Part shown: piece by piece, positions 44,124-53,844 of the stretch
Numbering within the stretch: the stretch's first letter is position 1
How the letters are laid out: every line of letters begins with the position of its first letter
Assembly: GCA_003671025.1 (NCBI GenBank)
Contig: QWPW01000006.1
Coordinates: 45,083 to 109,082 of the forward strand
Source: Planctomycetota bacterium
Lineage (GTDB): Bacteria; Planctomycetota; Phycisphaerae; Phycisphaerales; SM1A02
Direction: 5' to 3'
Length of the DNA: 64,000 nt
Program-made: the position numbers and the translations under genes
The notes under the pieces: generated by a model
The model's database searches: none
What the model was told of the DNA's origin: nothing
What the model saw: the letters and a program-made list of their open reading frames with translations, nothing else

Positions 44124-47075
44124 TTACGGCGTGCCTTGTTGCTTCTTGTCGACTCCTGCGGTTTCGTCGATGGCATCGGGCTCGCTGTCGACCGACTCGC
44201 CCTTCTTGAGGTCGTCGAAGAACTTGCCTTCTTTAAGCATCGCCTTCGAACTGGTCTCGAGCGGTTGTTGCAACATGCGCAAGCGACCACGCTCTTCCTT
44301 GTTGAAGTTGTCGTCGTTGGCGTCGGGATTCTCCACCACGACCGGCACGAGGAACACTACGAGTTCCACAACTTCCATCGAACGCTCGGTCGAGCTGAAC
44401 GCAGCACCAAGAATCGGAATGTCGCCTAAGAACGGAATGCGGCGATCGACTTGTGTCTCTTGCTCGCGACGAATTCCCGAGATGACAATCGTCTGACCGT
44501 TCTTGACCGTGACGCTGGTGTTGGTCTGACGGCGATCGACCACGGGGTTGGAGTTGATGGTGGTCGACGAGAGATTCGACAAGAGAATCTCGACTTCCAT
44601 CGCGACGTTGTTGTCTTGGGTGATGCGCGGACGCGCGTTGATTCCTACGCCGACGAACTGCTGCTCGAAGCTGGTGGTGGTGCCGCCGGTACCGCCGTTG
44701 GTCGATCCCGTTTGGAACGAAACATCGCTACCCGCGACAAACTTGGCTTCCTTGTTGTCCTCGGTAAACACGCGCGGTTGCTGGAGAATTCGCACCGAGT
44801 TGTCGGTGGAGAGTGCTTGCAAGAAGAACGCGAGATCGTCGGTGGTCGAGATGGTGAGCGAGCTGGCGTCAAACCATGGCGAACCAAAGTTGTCGCTGCT
44901 GTTGCCCGAACCGGACTTTTCCATCTCCAAACCAATGTTGCCCGTGACCGAGTTTTCGCTGCCGTTGAGCGGCGACGCAAAGTCGCCCACGCGACCCACG
45001 CGCGCGCCCCACGAGAAGCCGTCGCCGACTTTCACTTCGGCCAACACTGCGGTGATCATCACCTGACGGCCAGGGCGATCGAGTTCATGGATGATCTCGA
45101 TGACCTTCTTCTCAACTTCTGGCGGCGCCATGACCAACACCGAGTTCTGCTTGGGATTAGGGACGACGCGACTGCGACCAATGAGCGCGCTCACTTCCGA
45201 CGGCGTCTCGCCCGCGCCTGCGCCCGCGCGCCCGCCTTGCCAAGGGAAGGTCATCTCATTTTGCTGACCACCTTGTTGCGCCGTCGCAGTGCCGCCACTC
45301 GTGTCTGTCGCGCCTAGTCCCGTGTTGAAACTATCTGCCAGTCCGCTGAGGCCTTCCTCGGGCATGCGAATTCCGCCGCCTTCGGAGCCGCTCGCCGCGA
45401 GCAGCGTGTTGAGAATCTCCGAGAGTTCCACTGCGCCCACATGCTTGAGCGGCACATTGACGGGAAGTCCCGAAGTGAACGGCTGATCGAGATCTTGAAT
45501 CCAGCGATCGAGCCACTCGTAATTTTCTGGCGTCTTGGAAATCACCACCAGACGATTGGAGTCGGGATACGCCTCGATGGAAAAGATGTTGGCCACTGCT
45601 GCAGTAGGCGAACCATCTCCGCCGCCACCGCCAGCATTTTGCACCGCGCGACCACCGGCAAATGCACGGTTGGTTTGCGACGCGCGCGAACCAGTCGACG
45701 AGCCGCCGCCGAGCAACGTGTTGAGCAGCGTCTTTACTTTGATGGGATCGGCGTAGAGCAAGTCGTAGGTGCGGAAGATGCTGCCCGCCGAATTGGGCGG
45801 CAGATCCCACGCTTGGTCCACCAGTCGGCGAATCTCGGTCAACGTCGTCGGGTTCGCGCGCACGGTGACCGAGTTCATCGATTCAAGCACCGAGACGATG
45901 AGCTCACCGCCGCCGCCGCCCGCCGCGCTAGGCACGCCGGGCTGTTGCGGATTGCCGCGTTGTTGTTGGTTGCGACTGTTGCCGCGCTGCGCACTGGACC
46001 CGCCGCGACTTGCGCCCGCGTCGGCGAAGAGATCTTGAATCAGCGTCGAGATGGTGGTCGCGTCTTGATACTGCAGTCGAAACGTCTCGGTGGCGTAGTC
46101 ATTCCACGAAGGCGTGTCGAGCATGTTGATGAGCGTCTGCACCTTCTTGGCCAGACCAACATCACCCGAAAGCAGAATCTGATTCGAGTCGCCGTCCGCG
46201 GAAACCTTCACATCGGTGGGCAGCAGCGCTTGAATGCGCTCGAGCACATCGGTGGCACTCGCGGTGTTCAGTCGAAATACTTTGGTGACGAAGAGACCGT
46301 TGTCCTCGACCTCCATCACATCTTCTTCAGGCCCGAGCACCACGCCCGGCTGCGTCTTCTCGAAGTCCGCCGAAGAGGTGAGGTAGATGATGTCTTCGGT
46401 TTCCGTCACCGCGATCGGTGGCGTCGCCATCTTGAGCGACTGGAAGAGGAAGTCGAGCGCTTGGCTCTTGGGGATTTCCTTGTCGCCCACGAGCGTGATC
46501 TTCACGCTCGAGACGTCGGACTTCTTGTACGAGACATACTTGCCCGTCCACTCGTAGATGAAGGGGATGAGCGCCTCGACGCCTTCTTCTTTGAACGCAA
46601 GCTTGACCATCTTGTCGTCGATGGTGCGTCGTCCCTCGCGATTTCCGCGCAGCTGCGACGGCGGAGTCGCGGGCGCGGCCGTTGCGTTGTAGCTCGCGAC
46701 GGTGCGCACATCGTTTTGGATCGGCGCGGTGTCGCGCGCGGGCACAGGTGTTGGGGTCGGCGCTGGTGCAGGAGTCGGCGCGGTGGCCGGAGTTTCTGCC
46801 GCCGCTGGCGTGACGGGCGCAGTTGTTGGCTCGACGGGTGGCGTCGTCGGCGCAGCGGCTGGTTCAACCGGCGGAGTCACTGGCGGCGCGGTCGGCGCAA
46901 CTGCGGGCGTTGGCGTCGCATCTTGCGTTGGCGTCGGTGCCGCGGAAGGAGTGGGGCGGTTCGAATCGGCAAGCGAGGCGGGCACGAACATGCCCGCGAT
47001 CGCGATGAACGCCGTCGCACGGATGACATCACTCAGACGAGTGGTGCGCGGGAATGGTCGGTAGATCTTCTGCAC
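44124..47075 (-). CDS. gspD: Type II secretion outer-membrane secretin GspD
   Basis: The secretin forms the outer-membrane channel. The 983-residue protein has a signal peptide (TAFIAIAGMFVPASLA), a long Pro/Thr/Ala-rich linker (residues ~40-110), N-terminal domains of the STN/N0-N3 type and the C-terminal secretin domain, with VVPNPKQNSVLVMAPPEVE and the hallmark IPFLGDIPILGAAFSS. Gly/Ser/Gln-rich inserts (RGGSSAQRGNSRNQQQRG) lie between N domains. It is among the last genes of the operon, 190 bases after gspC. The extra Pro-rich linker is longer than in standard GspD. Confidence 0.95.
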   Translation of the reverse strand: MQKIYRPFPRTTRLSDVIRATAFIAIAGMFVPASLADSNRPTPSAAPTPTQDATPTPAVAPTAPPVTPPVEPAAAPTTPPVEPTTAPVTPAAAETPATAPTPAPAPTPTPVPARDTAPIQNDVRTVASYNATAAPATPPSQLRGNREGRRTIDDKMVKLAFKEEGVEALIPFIYEWTGKYVSYKKSDVSSVKITLVGDKEIPKSQALDFLFQSLKMATPPIAVTETEDIIYLTSSADFEKTQPGVVLGPEEDVMEVEDNGLFVTKVFRLNTASATDVLERIQALLPTDVKVSADGDSNQILLSGDVGLAKKVQTLINMLDTPSWNDYATETFRLQYQDATTISTLIQDLFADAGASRGGSSAQRGNSRNQQQRGNPQQPGVPSAAGGGGGELIVSVLESMNSVTVRANPTTLTEIRRLVDQAWDLPPNSAGSIFRTYDLLYADPIKVKTLLNTLLGGGSSTGSRASQTNRAFAGGRAVQNAGGGGGDGSPTAAVANIFSIEAYPDSNRLVVISKTPENYEWLDRWIQDLDQPFTSGLPVNVPLKHVGAVELSEILNTLLAASGSEGGGIRMPEEGLSGLADSFNTGLGATDTSGGTATAQQGGQQNEMTFPWQGGRAGAGAGETPSEVSALIGRSRVVPNPKQNSVLVMAPPEVEKKVIEIIHELDRPGRQVMITAVLAEVKVGDGFSWGARVGRVGDFASPLNGSENSVTGNIGLEMEKSGSGNSSDNFGSPWFDASSLTISTTDDLAFFLQALSTDNSVRILQQPRVFTEDNKEAKFVAGSDVSFQTGSTNGGTGGTTTSFEQQFVGVGINARPRITQDNNVAMEVEILLSNLSSTTINSNPVVDRRQTNTSVTVKNGQTIVISGIRREQETQVDRRIPFLGDIPILGAAFSSTERSMEVVELVVFLVPVVVENPDANDDNFNKEERGRLRMLQQPLETSSKAMLKEGKFFDDLKKGESVDSEPDAIDETAGVDKKQQGTP

Positions 47076-47265
47076 GGTTCTAGCTCCGATTCTTTCAATG
47101 GATCAGGCAATGATCAGGCGGTGTCGTTGATCAAAGGCGGCGAGCGTGTGACTCTTCGCGCGATCGACCAAGGCTTTGATGTGTGAAGTGATGGAGCGCG
47201 GTGATGTTGCGCGATTGGCAACGCCGCCCCACATTTCTGATTGCGTGTTTCGTCGAGTTCGCAGG

Positions 47266-48423
47266 TTACGGATTCTGCTGCAGTCGTTGGATCAACATCG
47301 CGCGCTCGTGATCGAGTCGCGCTTGACTGTGATCGTCCACATTGAGGGAATCCGTCGCGGAAATCGCTTCGAGTGCGGTGCGCGCTTGCGCGTGAGTCAT
47401 CGAAGTGATTCCCGCATCTGTGAGCGTTGGCGGCAGCAGGCTGCGATCCGCATACTCCACGCCCTCGGTCGAAGTCGCGTCGGGCTCGGGGAGATTTTGC
47501 GGCTCCATTGCAGGTGAGTAGCCCGGTTGCTGGGTGGGATCTTCGCCAGGACCTGGGCCTGACGGTTGATCCGCGCCGGGCTGATCGCCGGGGCCTGTCG
47601 TTGGATTGTGGTTTGGTGTTCCTGGTGCAGCGCCCTCTGGAGCGGTCGGCGGCTTCGTGCCCGCGCTGCGCGGCTTGCTGCCGCCGTTTGCGGTGGCTGC
47701 TCCGCCAAAGGCTCCGTTTGCAGCGCCGGTTCCACCACTCATAGTGCCAGGAGCGCCAGGAGCGCCAGGAGCTCCGACTTTCGTTGTGACTCCGCCGGCA
47801 GCGCCGCTCGTTCCCGCGCCACTGGTCGTGCTTGCGGGAGTCGCCCCAGCTTCGGTGATGCTGCTCATGCGCGCGAGCGCGACGGCGCCCGTGAGAAACT
47901 TCGTGTCGAGTCTCGGCCAGAGCGAAACGGTGTACTCGCCGCGCAGATAGCCGAGTTTCGCAGAGAACGGCGCGTCGATGGCCATGACCGTGATGCCGTT
48001 GACGGTCTCGCCGATCTTGATCTTCGTCTCGCCAAACAACACGTACTCGCCCACGAACGATGTCGGCGCGGGACCGGTGTAACTCGCTGGTGGCGGTGGC
48101 GGTCCTGGCGGTGGCGCTGGCGGTTCGATGGGTTTGACGACGTCAGAGACCTTGGGCTTGCGCACAGGCGCGGTCGGCGACACATACATCGAGCGCCCGT
48201 CAAAGCGTTTGCGACTCTTATCGAAATACGCTTCGCTGTCGGCGGCGAGCGCGAGCAGTGGATCAGCTTCTTCGCTGGTGACAGAAGTGGAAAAGATCGC
48301 CGTCGTCAGCGCGCCGACACCGATTCCAACCACGTACAACGAGAGCCCTACAGCCACCGCAGAGACAACAACCGGAGTGGAGAAGCGAAGTCCTGTGGGA
48401 AGTTTGTCGAGGAGATCTCTCAC
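47266..48423 (-). CDS. gspC: GspC-like inner-membrane clamp protein
   Basis: A 385-residue protein with a cytoplasmic start, one membrane helix (VVVSAVAVGLSLYVVGIGVGALTTAIF), a Pro-rich linker (EPPAPPPGPPPPPA) and a small beta domain (SFVGEYVLFGETKIKIGETVNGITVMAID) that fits the homology region of GspC/PilP. A collagen-like GAPGAPGAPG stretch and a Gly/Pro-rich tail follow, and the protein ends in a ~55-residue helical module (LTDAGITSMTHAQARTAL) related to the end of GspL. The GTG at 48423 overlaps the gspM stop (GTGA) with GAGGT before it, so it is preferred to the track ATG at 48459. Confidence 0.75.
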   Translation of the reverse strand: MRDLLDKLPTGLRFSTPVVVSAVAVGLSLYVVGIGVGALTTAIFSTSVTSEEADPLLALAADSEAYFDKSRKRFDGRSMYVSPTAPVRKPKVSDVVKPIEPPAPPPGPPPPPASYTGPAPTSFVGEYVLFGETKIKIGETVNGITVMAIDAPFSAKLGYLRGEYTVSLWPRLDTKFLTGAVALARMSSITEAGATPASTTSGAGTSGAAGGVTTKVGAPGAPGAPGTMSGGTGAANGAFGGAATANGGSKPRSAGTKPPTAPEGAAPGTPNHNPTTGPGDQPGADQPSGPGPGEDPTQQPGYSPAMEPQNLPEPDATSTEGVEYADRSLLPPTLTDAGITSMTHAQARTALEAISATDSLNVDDHSQARLDHERAMLIQRLQQNP

Positions 48424-49253
48424 GCGCCACCTCGTTGCGACTTGCGCATCACGCCCCATTTTTCGACGGTCATTTGCACGGAAACTCGGCGCGTGTCGCG
48501 GCGGTAGGTGATGCGCAAATCGGAAATCGCGTCCACGGCAGGATCGGCATCGAGCGCCGCAACCACCGCAGTCGCAGCCTCGGGCGTCGCCTCAAAGCGC
48601 AAGTCCGCGGTGAGTCGACCCATCACGCCGCCGATGCGCGCGGCGACGTCAGGAAGCACCGAGCTCGGCAGCGCCTGTGCGGGACGCATGTCGAGGCCGT
48701 AACTGCGAATGTCTTTCTTGCGCAACGTCGCGTCGATCGCGGCGGAGAGTTTCGACTTGGTTTCCGCCTCGAGGCGCGGCGCGGAATTTGGTCCAAGCAC
48801 GAGCGCGTGATCGGCGACGGCTTCGGGCAAATCGCTCGCTCGACTCGAAGCGCGCTCAAGCACCGCGGACATGTTGTCCGCGCGATTGCTCAGCTTGTCC
48901 GAGATCGGCCACAGCCAACTGTTGAGGATGAACCAACCCGCGAGCGCGGTGCCAGCGACGGCGATCCATTTGCCGCTGCGAGGCAGCGTGTGGTAGCGCT
49001 CAAGCACGAGTGCGAAGGGGTCGCGTCGCGCCACCGAAGTTGCAGGTTTTGCCGCGAATGGCTTGGCATTCGACAAGAGCGGCGAAGGGACGGTGGAGGT
49101 TGGTGCGGCAGTCACGGTTGAGGTCGAAGAAGCAGTGGGGAACGCGCGTAAGGAAGTCGAATCAGCGCTCGCGCCAACCGCAACCGAACCAGTCGAACTA
49201 GGCGTAGGCGGAAGAGTGGGAGCAGGATTGGGATTCACGGGCGTCATTGGCAC
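48420..49253 (-). CDS. gspM: GspM-like (PilO-type) inner-membrane protein
   Basis: A 277-residue protein: a Pro/Ser/Thr-rich cytoplasmic segment, RRDPFALVLERYHTLPRSGKW, one membrane helix (WIAVAGTALAGWFILNSWLWPI), a coiled-coil stretch (RADNMSAVLERASSRASDL) and a small ferredoxin-like domain. This is the GspM/PilO order. The N-terminal segment of ~75 residues is longer than usual. It overlaps gspC by four bases and starts 27 bases after gspL. The family call rests on layout and on the operon. Confidence 0.72.
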   Translation of the reverse strand: MPMTPVNPNPAPTLPPTPSSTGSVAVGASADSTSLRAFPTASSTSTVTAAPTSTVPSPLLSNAKPFAAKPATSVARRDPFALVLERYHTLPRSGKWIAVAGTALAGWFILNSWLWPISDKLSNRADNMSAVLERASSRASDLPEAVADHALVLGPNSAPRLEAETKSKLSAAIDATLRKKDIRSYGLDMRPAQALPSSVLPDVAARIGGVMGRLTADLRFEATPEAATAVVAALDADPAVDAISDLRITYRRDTRRVSVQMTVEKWGVMRKSQRGGA

Positions 49254-49280
49254 GGTAGGTGATTTGGTGGCGCGACTGAC

Positions 49281-51338
49281 TTAGGTTTTGCTCTTCAAGT
49301 AGTCGAGGATGCGATTGAAATCCGCGGCAAGACGCTTGCGCGTTTCCGCATCGAGGTCGGCGCGATTCTTGGATTTGGCCAGTTCGCCCAGACGCGCGCG
49401 CGCTTGCTCTTTAGTCATCGCTTTGAGTTGCTCATCGGTGAACGGCTCGGGGATCACGAGGTTCGCCGCGGCGACTCCGCCGGGTCCACCACCTGCGCCG
49501 CTGCCAGTGCGCGGAGTTGCGGTTGCGCTGCCGGCGTCAGTCTTGGGCGCGTTGGGATCGACAGTCTCGGGAGTCGTTGCGGGCGGAGGTGTATCGCGAC
49601 GACCGATGCCGCGCGTGCCCATCGGCCGACTCGCCGCGTCGGCGCCCGTTGTCGCGTCGGGGTTTGGCGTCGCCGCGGCGTCTGCGTTGGCAAGCACAGC
49701 GGTTGTCGCAAGGGCTGCCGCAGGTGACTCGTTGGATTTATTCTCTGACTCGTCTTCGGTTTCAGCGCCCTCGTTGTTGCTTCCGCCTCGAGTTGAGCCA
49801 GAATTCGACGCGGCGTCTGCGCGCGCGTTGGAGTTCGCAGCAGGGGCGCCGCCGACTGTTTCGTCCGCATTCGGATCGCCGTACTTGCGCTGCGAAAGTG
49901 TCTTCACACTCCAGTCGCGGTCGGCTTCGATGCGCGCGTCACGCGTGGCATTCACGATCGCGGCGTCGAGATCAAACTTGAAGATTCCGCGGCCATCCGG
50001 CATGTTCCAGCGCCAGCGCGTCTTCTCAAACACGCCCGAACTGTCCATGTATTCGGCCATCTTGTTGACCGACTCGGCGGCGGAGTTCTCGCCTTGCGCT
50101 TTCGCTTCGGCCTTGACGCTGATGCCTTGCGTCGACGAAATCTGAATCGACTCGATCTCGATTCCGTCAGGCGTGCTGCACGCGAGATCGCCGAGCAACT
50201 TCGCGACGGGAACCGTGCGCTTGCTCAGCTCGGAGTAGAGCGCGATGCGGCTCTCGATTTCGCGCTGCTGACGATCGAACTTTCCGTATTCGTCAGGCAT
50301 CTTCCATTCGAGAATCTGTACCCGCGTCCAGTTCGCGACGATCGGCGCAACGCCGAGCACGAGAAAGGCGACCAGCGCGACGCGCAGGGCGCGGCTGGGA
50401 TTCGAGTAATGCTGCACGAAGCGCTCGATGCGCGAGGGAAGTAGCGATTGCTCACGCCGTGCGAGAGTGGCGAGGCTCGAGAGCGGACCCGTTGCGACGA
50501 TCGTGGCCGCGAGCAGAATCGCCCACTCGCGCCACCATTTGGCGTCGCGTTGCGCGGCTTCGACTTGCACCGAAAGCTGCGACGCGAGCAGTGCGCGAAT
50601 GGCGGGATCGAGCATGAGCACGGTGTCGCCCACGCGCTCGGCGCCGGCTTCGGTTTGCGCGATGATGCTGGCCACCCGCGCTGGTTCGATTCCCGCGTTG
50701 AGCGCGGTTTCGGCGATGGAACGGCGCAGACCTTCGTTCCACACGTTGTCGTCTTCGCTGGCGGTCTCGCGCGTCGCGCGCAGGACGAAGCCGCTTGCGC
50801 AGCGCATCGCGATGGCGATCGAACCGTCGCTGCGATCGGCGCGCAGTGCGGGCAGCTCGCCTGAGGCAAGCACCAACATCGCGGCGGGTTCAGGGATGTA
50901 TCGAGTGATTGATTCGAGTTTGGCGGGGACCGCGACGCCAACATGCGCAGCGGGCCACGCGATGATCACGCCTTGGCGATCGTCCGCGGTGGCGTCGCCG
51001 GTGAAGGCAAGGCCCAAACGCGAACTAGGAATCGAGCCGAGGAACATGCCCTCAGCCTGCATCCGCAGCGCGACCAGCATCAGATTCGGCGCTGCGTTTG
51101 GGATCGTGGAAAGCCGCACGATCGAGGAAGAAGCTGGCAACATCACCCGAAGATCGCCGCATTTCGCGTCACGGAGCCAGTTGCTCAGTCCCGTGGAATC
51201 TTCGCGGGGGAACTCACGTGCCTCAAGAACAGTGGCCTGAGTGCCTCGGCGAACGAGCAGGACTCGCCACGCATTGGCACGGTGCTCGGCAATGGCCAGG
51301 AGCGAGTCATCGAGGGCGGGTGGGGACGGCTGCTTCAC
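49281..51338 (-). CDS. gspL: GspL-like protein (PilM/PilN-type fusion)
   Basis: A 685-residue protein. Residues 1-~290 resemble the actin-like cytoplasmic part of GspL/PilM (LLVRRGTQATVLEAREF, LVALRMQAEG, STIPNA). A membrane helix near residue 330 (RALRVALVAFLVLGVAPIVANW) and a PilN-type periplasmic domain (FDRQQREIESRIALYSELSKRTVPVAKLL) follow. Then comes a ~130-residue low-complexity linker rich in Ala, Asn, Thr and Gly, and a final helical module (FTDEQLKAMTKEQARARL) related to the end of GspC. GspL recruits the GspE ATPase to the membrane. It overlaps gspK by four bases. Confidence 0.78.
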   Translation of the reverse strand: MKQPSPPALDDSLLAIAEHRANAWRVLLVRRGTQATVLEAREFPREDSTGLSNWLRDAKCGDLRVMLPASSSIVRLSTIPNAAPNLMLVALRMQAEGMFLGSIPSSRLGLAFTGDATADDRQGVIIAWPAAHVGVAVPAKLESITRYIPEPAAMLVLASGELPALRADRSDGSIAIAMRCASGFVLRATRETASEDDNVWNEGLRRSIAETALNAGIEPARVASIIAQTEAGAERVGDTVLMLDPAIRALLASQLSVQVEAAQRDAKWWREWAILLAATIVATGPLSSLATLARREQSLLPSRIERFVQHYSNPSRALRVALVAFLVLGVAPIVANWTRVQILEWKMPDEYGKFDRQQREIESRIALYSELSKRTVPVAKLLGDLACSTPDGIEIESIQISSTQGISVKAEAKAQGENSAAESVNKMAEYMDSSGVFEKTRWRWNMPDGRGIFKFDLDAAIVNATRDARIEADRDWSVKTLSQRKYGDPNADETVGGAPAANSNARADAASNSGSTRGGSNNEGAETEDESENKSNESPAAALATTAVLANADAAATPNPDATTGADAASRPMGTRGIGRRDTPPPATTPETVDPNAPKTDAGSATATPRTGSGAGGGPGGVAAANLVIPEPFTDEQLKAMTKEQARARLGELAKSKNRADLDAETRKRLAADFNRILDYLKSKT

Positions 51339-52798
51339 TGCTCTCGGTACTCCAGAATGCGGGCGGGGAGGGTCGAACGATCGACAACCGCCGTGATTTC
51401 AACTTCGAGTCCAGTCGTGTTAGAACGGCCGCGACTCGTGATGGTGAAGACGTAACTTTGCGTATCGGCGTAGGGCGCGAGCGCTGCGATGGCTTCTTGA
51501 GTAATCCGCGTCCCGCCCGAAAGATCGGAGATCGAGAGGAGCCCGGTACTCGAGGCGCCACGCACCGAGATGATTGCATCAGCGCTAATCGGATCATCGG
51601 GTAGCAACGCGCGAAGAACGGATGGAGGAGCCGTGTTGAGGTTGAGCTTGCCGATGATCGGCTTGGTCCCATCCTCGAGCGTGGCCTCCTGAAAAATCTT
51701 GCGCATCTGCATCGCGTCGAGCGCTTGAATGCTCGCAGTTCCGCCTGCTGCTGATGCCGAGGAACTGCGACCGCTGCGACGACCGCTGCCAGGTTGTTGA
51801 CCCGCGGCCGCTTGCCCGCCGCCGGTTGCGAGCGCCGAGAGAGATTGCGCCAGGAGCATTTCCATCTTGGCGTTGGCGCCCTTGGCGAAGGTGGTGAGCG
51901 CCGCGGATTGCGCGGCGGTCACGCCCAGACGCTCTTCCATTTCTTCGGCGGTGGCGACTTTGAGGTTGAGTCGAGGTTCGCCCGAAGCGCCGATGAGGCT
52001 GCCCATGCTGCGCGCAGTGAGCGCCGAGGACCAGCCGCCGTCGAGCAACCCATCGCCGTCATCGCGAGGTTCGCTGAGCGCTCCGTCATCTTCGTTGGCA
52101 TCGAGGCGCCCGTTGAGATTCGCGTCTTCGCCACGCACGGAACTCGGAGGCGCACCCGCGACCAGTTCGAGTTCGGCGATGGAGCGAAAGTTGCCGTTGC
52201 GCGGTTCGTAGCCGAGATCGCGATTGGCGTAAAACTCGCGCTCCGCGCCCATCATTCCTTCCGATTCGTCCGAGTCGCGCCAGTCGACAATCGCGTCGGC
52301 GACATCCATGGTCATGCCGCTGATTTCCAGCAGCGTGGTGCGACCAATGTTGTTGATGTTGAGTTTCGCGTGCTCGTCTTGCGGGCCATTGATCTCGACG
52401 CCATCTTCGACGTGACGGATTTCCCACGTGCCCGAGAGCAAACTGCCATCCGCTGATTTTTCGAGGTCTTTGAAGAGCTGCCGCGCGTTGGTCGCGTCGG
52501 GTTCTTCGGTGTGGTACTCGAGCACGGCGATGGTTTCTTCGATGCCCGCGCGCGCGGCCCATCGCGCTTCGACCTTCGCGATCGACTCACGTCCCATCGC
52601 CGCTTGCCGAAACGCAAGCACCTGCGCCGCACCCACCACCACCGCCGCGATGGCTACGGCCCAGATGACGATCACGATTACCGAGCCGCGCCGCAGGTGC
52701 ACTTTGCCGCGCCGCAGGTGCACTTTGCCGCGCCGCAGGTGGATTACGCCGCGCCTCGCGTTGTGCATGTCACCGATGCGCGGGCGCGTTTCGCTCAT
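51335..52798 (-). CDS. gspK: Minor pseudopilin GspK with repeated leader
   Basis: GspK caps the pseudopilus tip. The 487-residue protein has the family shape: membrane helix (SVIVIVIWAVAIAAVVVGA) then a large helical domain with a helix-hairpin-helix-like segment (KLNINNIGRTTLLEISGM) and the late DAIVDWRDSDESEG and KLNLNTAPPSVLRALLPDD segments. The leader is unusual: three heptads of (V/K)(I/V)HLRRG stand directly before the Ser of the membrane helix, the same position as in GspH. The repeat is also seen in DNA (21-bp units). It overlaps gspJ and gspL by four bases each. Confidence 0.9.
   Translation of the reverse strand: MSETRPRIGDMHNARRGVIHLRRGKVHLRRGKVHLRRGSVIVIVIWAVAIAAVVVGAAQVLAFRQAAMGRESIAKVEARWAARAGIEETIAVLEYHTEEPDATNARQLFKDLEKSADGSLLSGTWEIRHVEDGVEINGPQDEHAKLNINNIGRTTLLEISGMTMDVADAIVDWRDSDESEGMMGAEREFYANRDLGYEPRNGNFRSIAELELVAGAPPSSVRGEDANLNGRLDANEDDGALSEPRDDGDGLLDGGWSSALTARSMGSLIGASGEPRLNLKVATAEEMEERLGVTAAQSAALTTFAKGANAKMEMLLAQSLSALATGGGQAAAGQQPGSGRRSGRSSSASAAGGTASIQALDAMQMRKIFQEATLEDGTKPIIGKLNLNTAPPSVLRALLPDDPISADAIISVRGASSTGLLSISDLSGGTRITQEAIAALAPYADTQSYVFTITSRGRSNTTGLEVEITAVVDRSTLPARILEYREQ
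52685..52768 (-). repeat. 21-bp tandem repeat in the gspK leader
   Basis: Three units of 21 bases (52685-52705, 52706-52726, 52727-52747), plus a diverged fourth, share the core GCCGCGCCGCAGGTG on the plus strand. Each encodes a HLRRG-containing heptad of the GspK leader. Confidence 0.9.
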
Positions 52799-53844
52799 CG
52801 ACGATTGCCTCGCGACGATCCGAATCCGTTGCCGTTGCCGTTACCGAGTTGAGTCGCGCCGCCGCCGCTGCCGCCAAAGCTCGGACGACCACCGCCACCG
52901 CCGCCCATTCCGCCGCCGTTGCCGCCGCCGGGACGACCGCCGCCGAAGCCGCCCCCAGGACGACCGCCACCTTCGCCACGACCGCCACCTTCACCGCGAC
53001 CGCCGCCGCGACCGCCGCCGCCGCCGAATTGCACTCCGCCGTCCGTGAGCACGCCGCCAGCTGCTGCGGCGTCCGCTGCGGGATCGGTTGGAGTTTCGCC
53101 GGCCGCGGCCTCTTCAGCTGCTTCTTCCTCTTCGGTTGGTGGAGCGACGATGCGATCGATCGCAACTTGGGTGCGCAGCACAGAAATCGCGCGCCTCGCA
53201 TCGCTCATCTCCGCGCCCGCGGCGTCGCCGGTGGCAGTCACCGTGATGCGCAGCGCCCAGGGCAGACCCATCGAGTCGGAGTCCCAATCTTGATACCACT
53301 GCTCGCCGTCGTAGGCCTCGATTGAGACGCCCATGATGCCATCAACGCCTGGCGTCGCCACTCCGCCGCCTTCGCCGTTTTCATCAGGCACGGGATCGCG
53401 ACGCGTCCAAAGCACACTGCCCGCGGAGTCATCTTCGATGCGATGTTGCGTCTCGTACTCGCTGCCTTCGCCCGAGTAAATGTCGCGCTTGGTGGGACGA
53501 AGTCGCGTGTTGTAGACGAGGATTTCATCGCGATCCATCTCGCCGTAGCCGGTGTAGGCCACGCCGTCGAGAAGAAGCACGCGCGTGTAGAAGAGATCGC
53601 CGTCGCGCAACACGGCCGCGACATCGCGACGAATTGCATCGAGCCCAGCAGAGGCGCGCGTGACTGCTTCGAGTCGAATGCGTGCGGCATCGCGCCCGCG
53701 CGAGATGCGCGAGAGCACCGTCGCGATGGTGACGACCACCATCGCGCTCACCGCGATTGCGATCACCAACTCGATGATGGTGAACGCGCCCGCGTTACTA
53801 CGGTGATGCTTGTGCGCTCTCACGGGCTGCTTCGATTTCGGCAT
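52795..53844 (-). CDS. gspJ: Minor pseudopilin GspJ with glycine-rich tail
   Basis: The prepilin signal is HHRSNAGAFTIIELVIAIAV (Ala-Phe start, Glu at +5). The 349-residue protein has the GspJ-like beta region (LRDGDLFYTRVLLLDGVAYTG). From about residue 255 it runs into an Ala/Glu-rich stretch and a ~70-residue Gly/Arg tail (GGGGGRGGGRGEGGG and similar), which is absent from standard GspJ. The ATG at 53844 lies inside the end of gspI, an overlap of about 47 bases; a GTG at 53823 is possible. The tail could bind an exported substrate or a glycan; that is a guess. Confidence 0.85.
   Translation of the reverse strand: MPKSKQPVRAHKHHRSNAGAFTIIELVIAIAVSAMVVVTIATVLSRISRGRDAARIRLEAVTRASAGLDAIRRDVAAVLRDGDLFYTRVLLLDGVAYTGYGEMDRDEILVYNTRLRPTKRDIYSGEGSEYETQHRIEDDSAGSVLWTRRDPVPDENGEGGGVATPGVDGIMGVSIEAYDGEQWYQDWDSDSMGLPWALRITVTATGDAAGAEMSDARRAISVLRTQVAIDRIVAPPTEEEEAAEEAAAGETPTDPAADAAAAGGVLTDGGVQFGGGGGRGGGRGEGGGRGEGGGRPGGGFGGGRPGGGNGGGMGGGGGGRPSFGGSGGGATQLGNGNGNGFGSSRGNRR

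Noticed and set aside
45441-47186. Plus-strand ORF of 581 residues
   Set aside because: Antisense of the secretin gene; Arg/Gly/Trp-rich low-complexity end comes from the Pro-rich linker read backwards.
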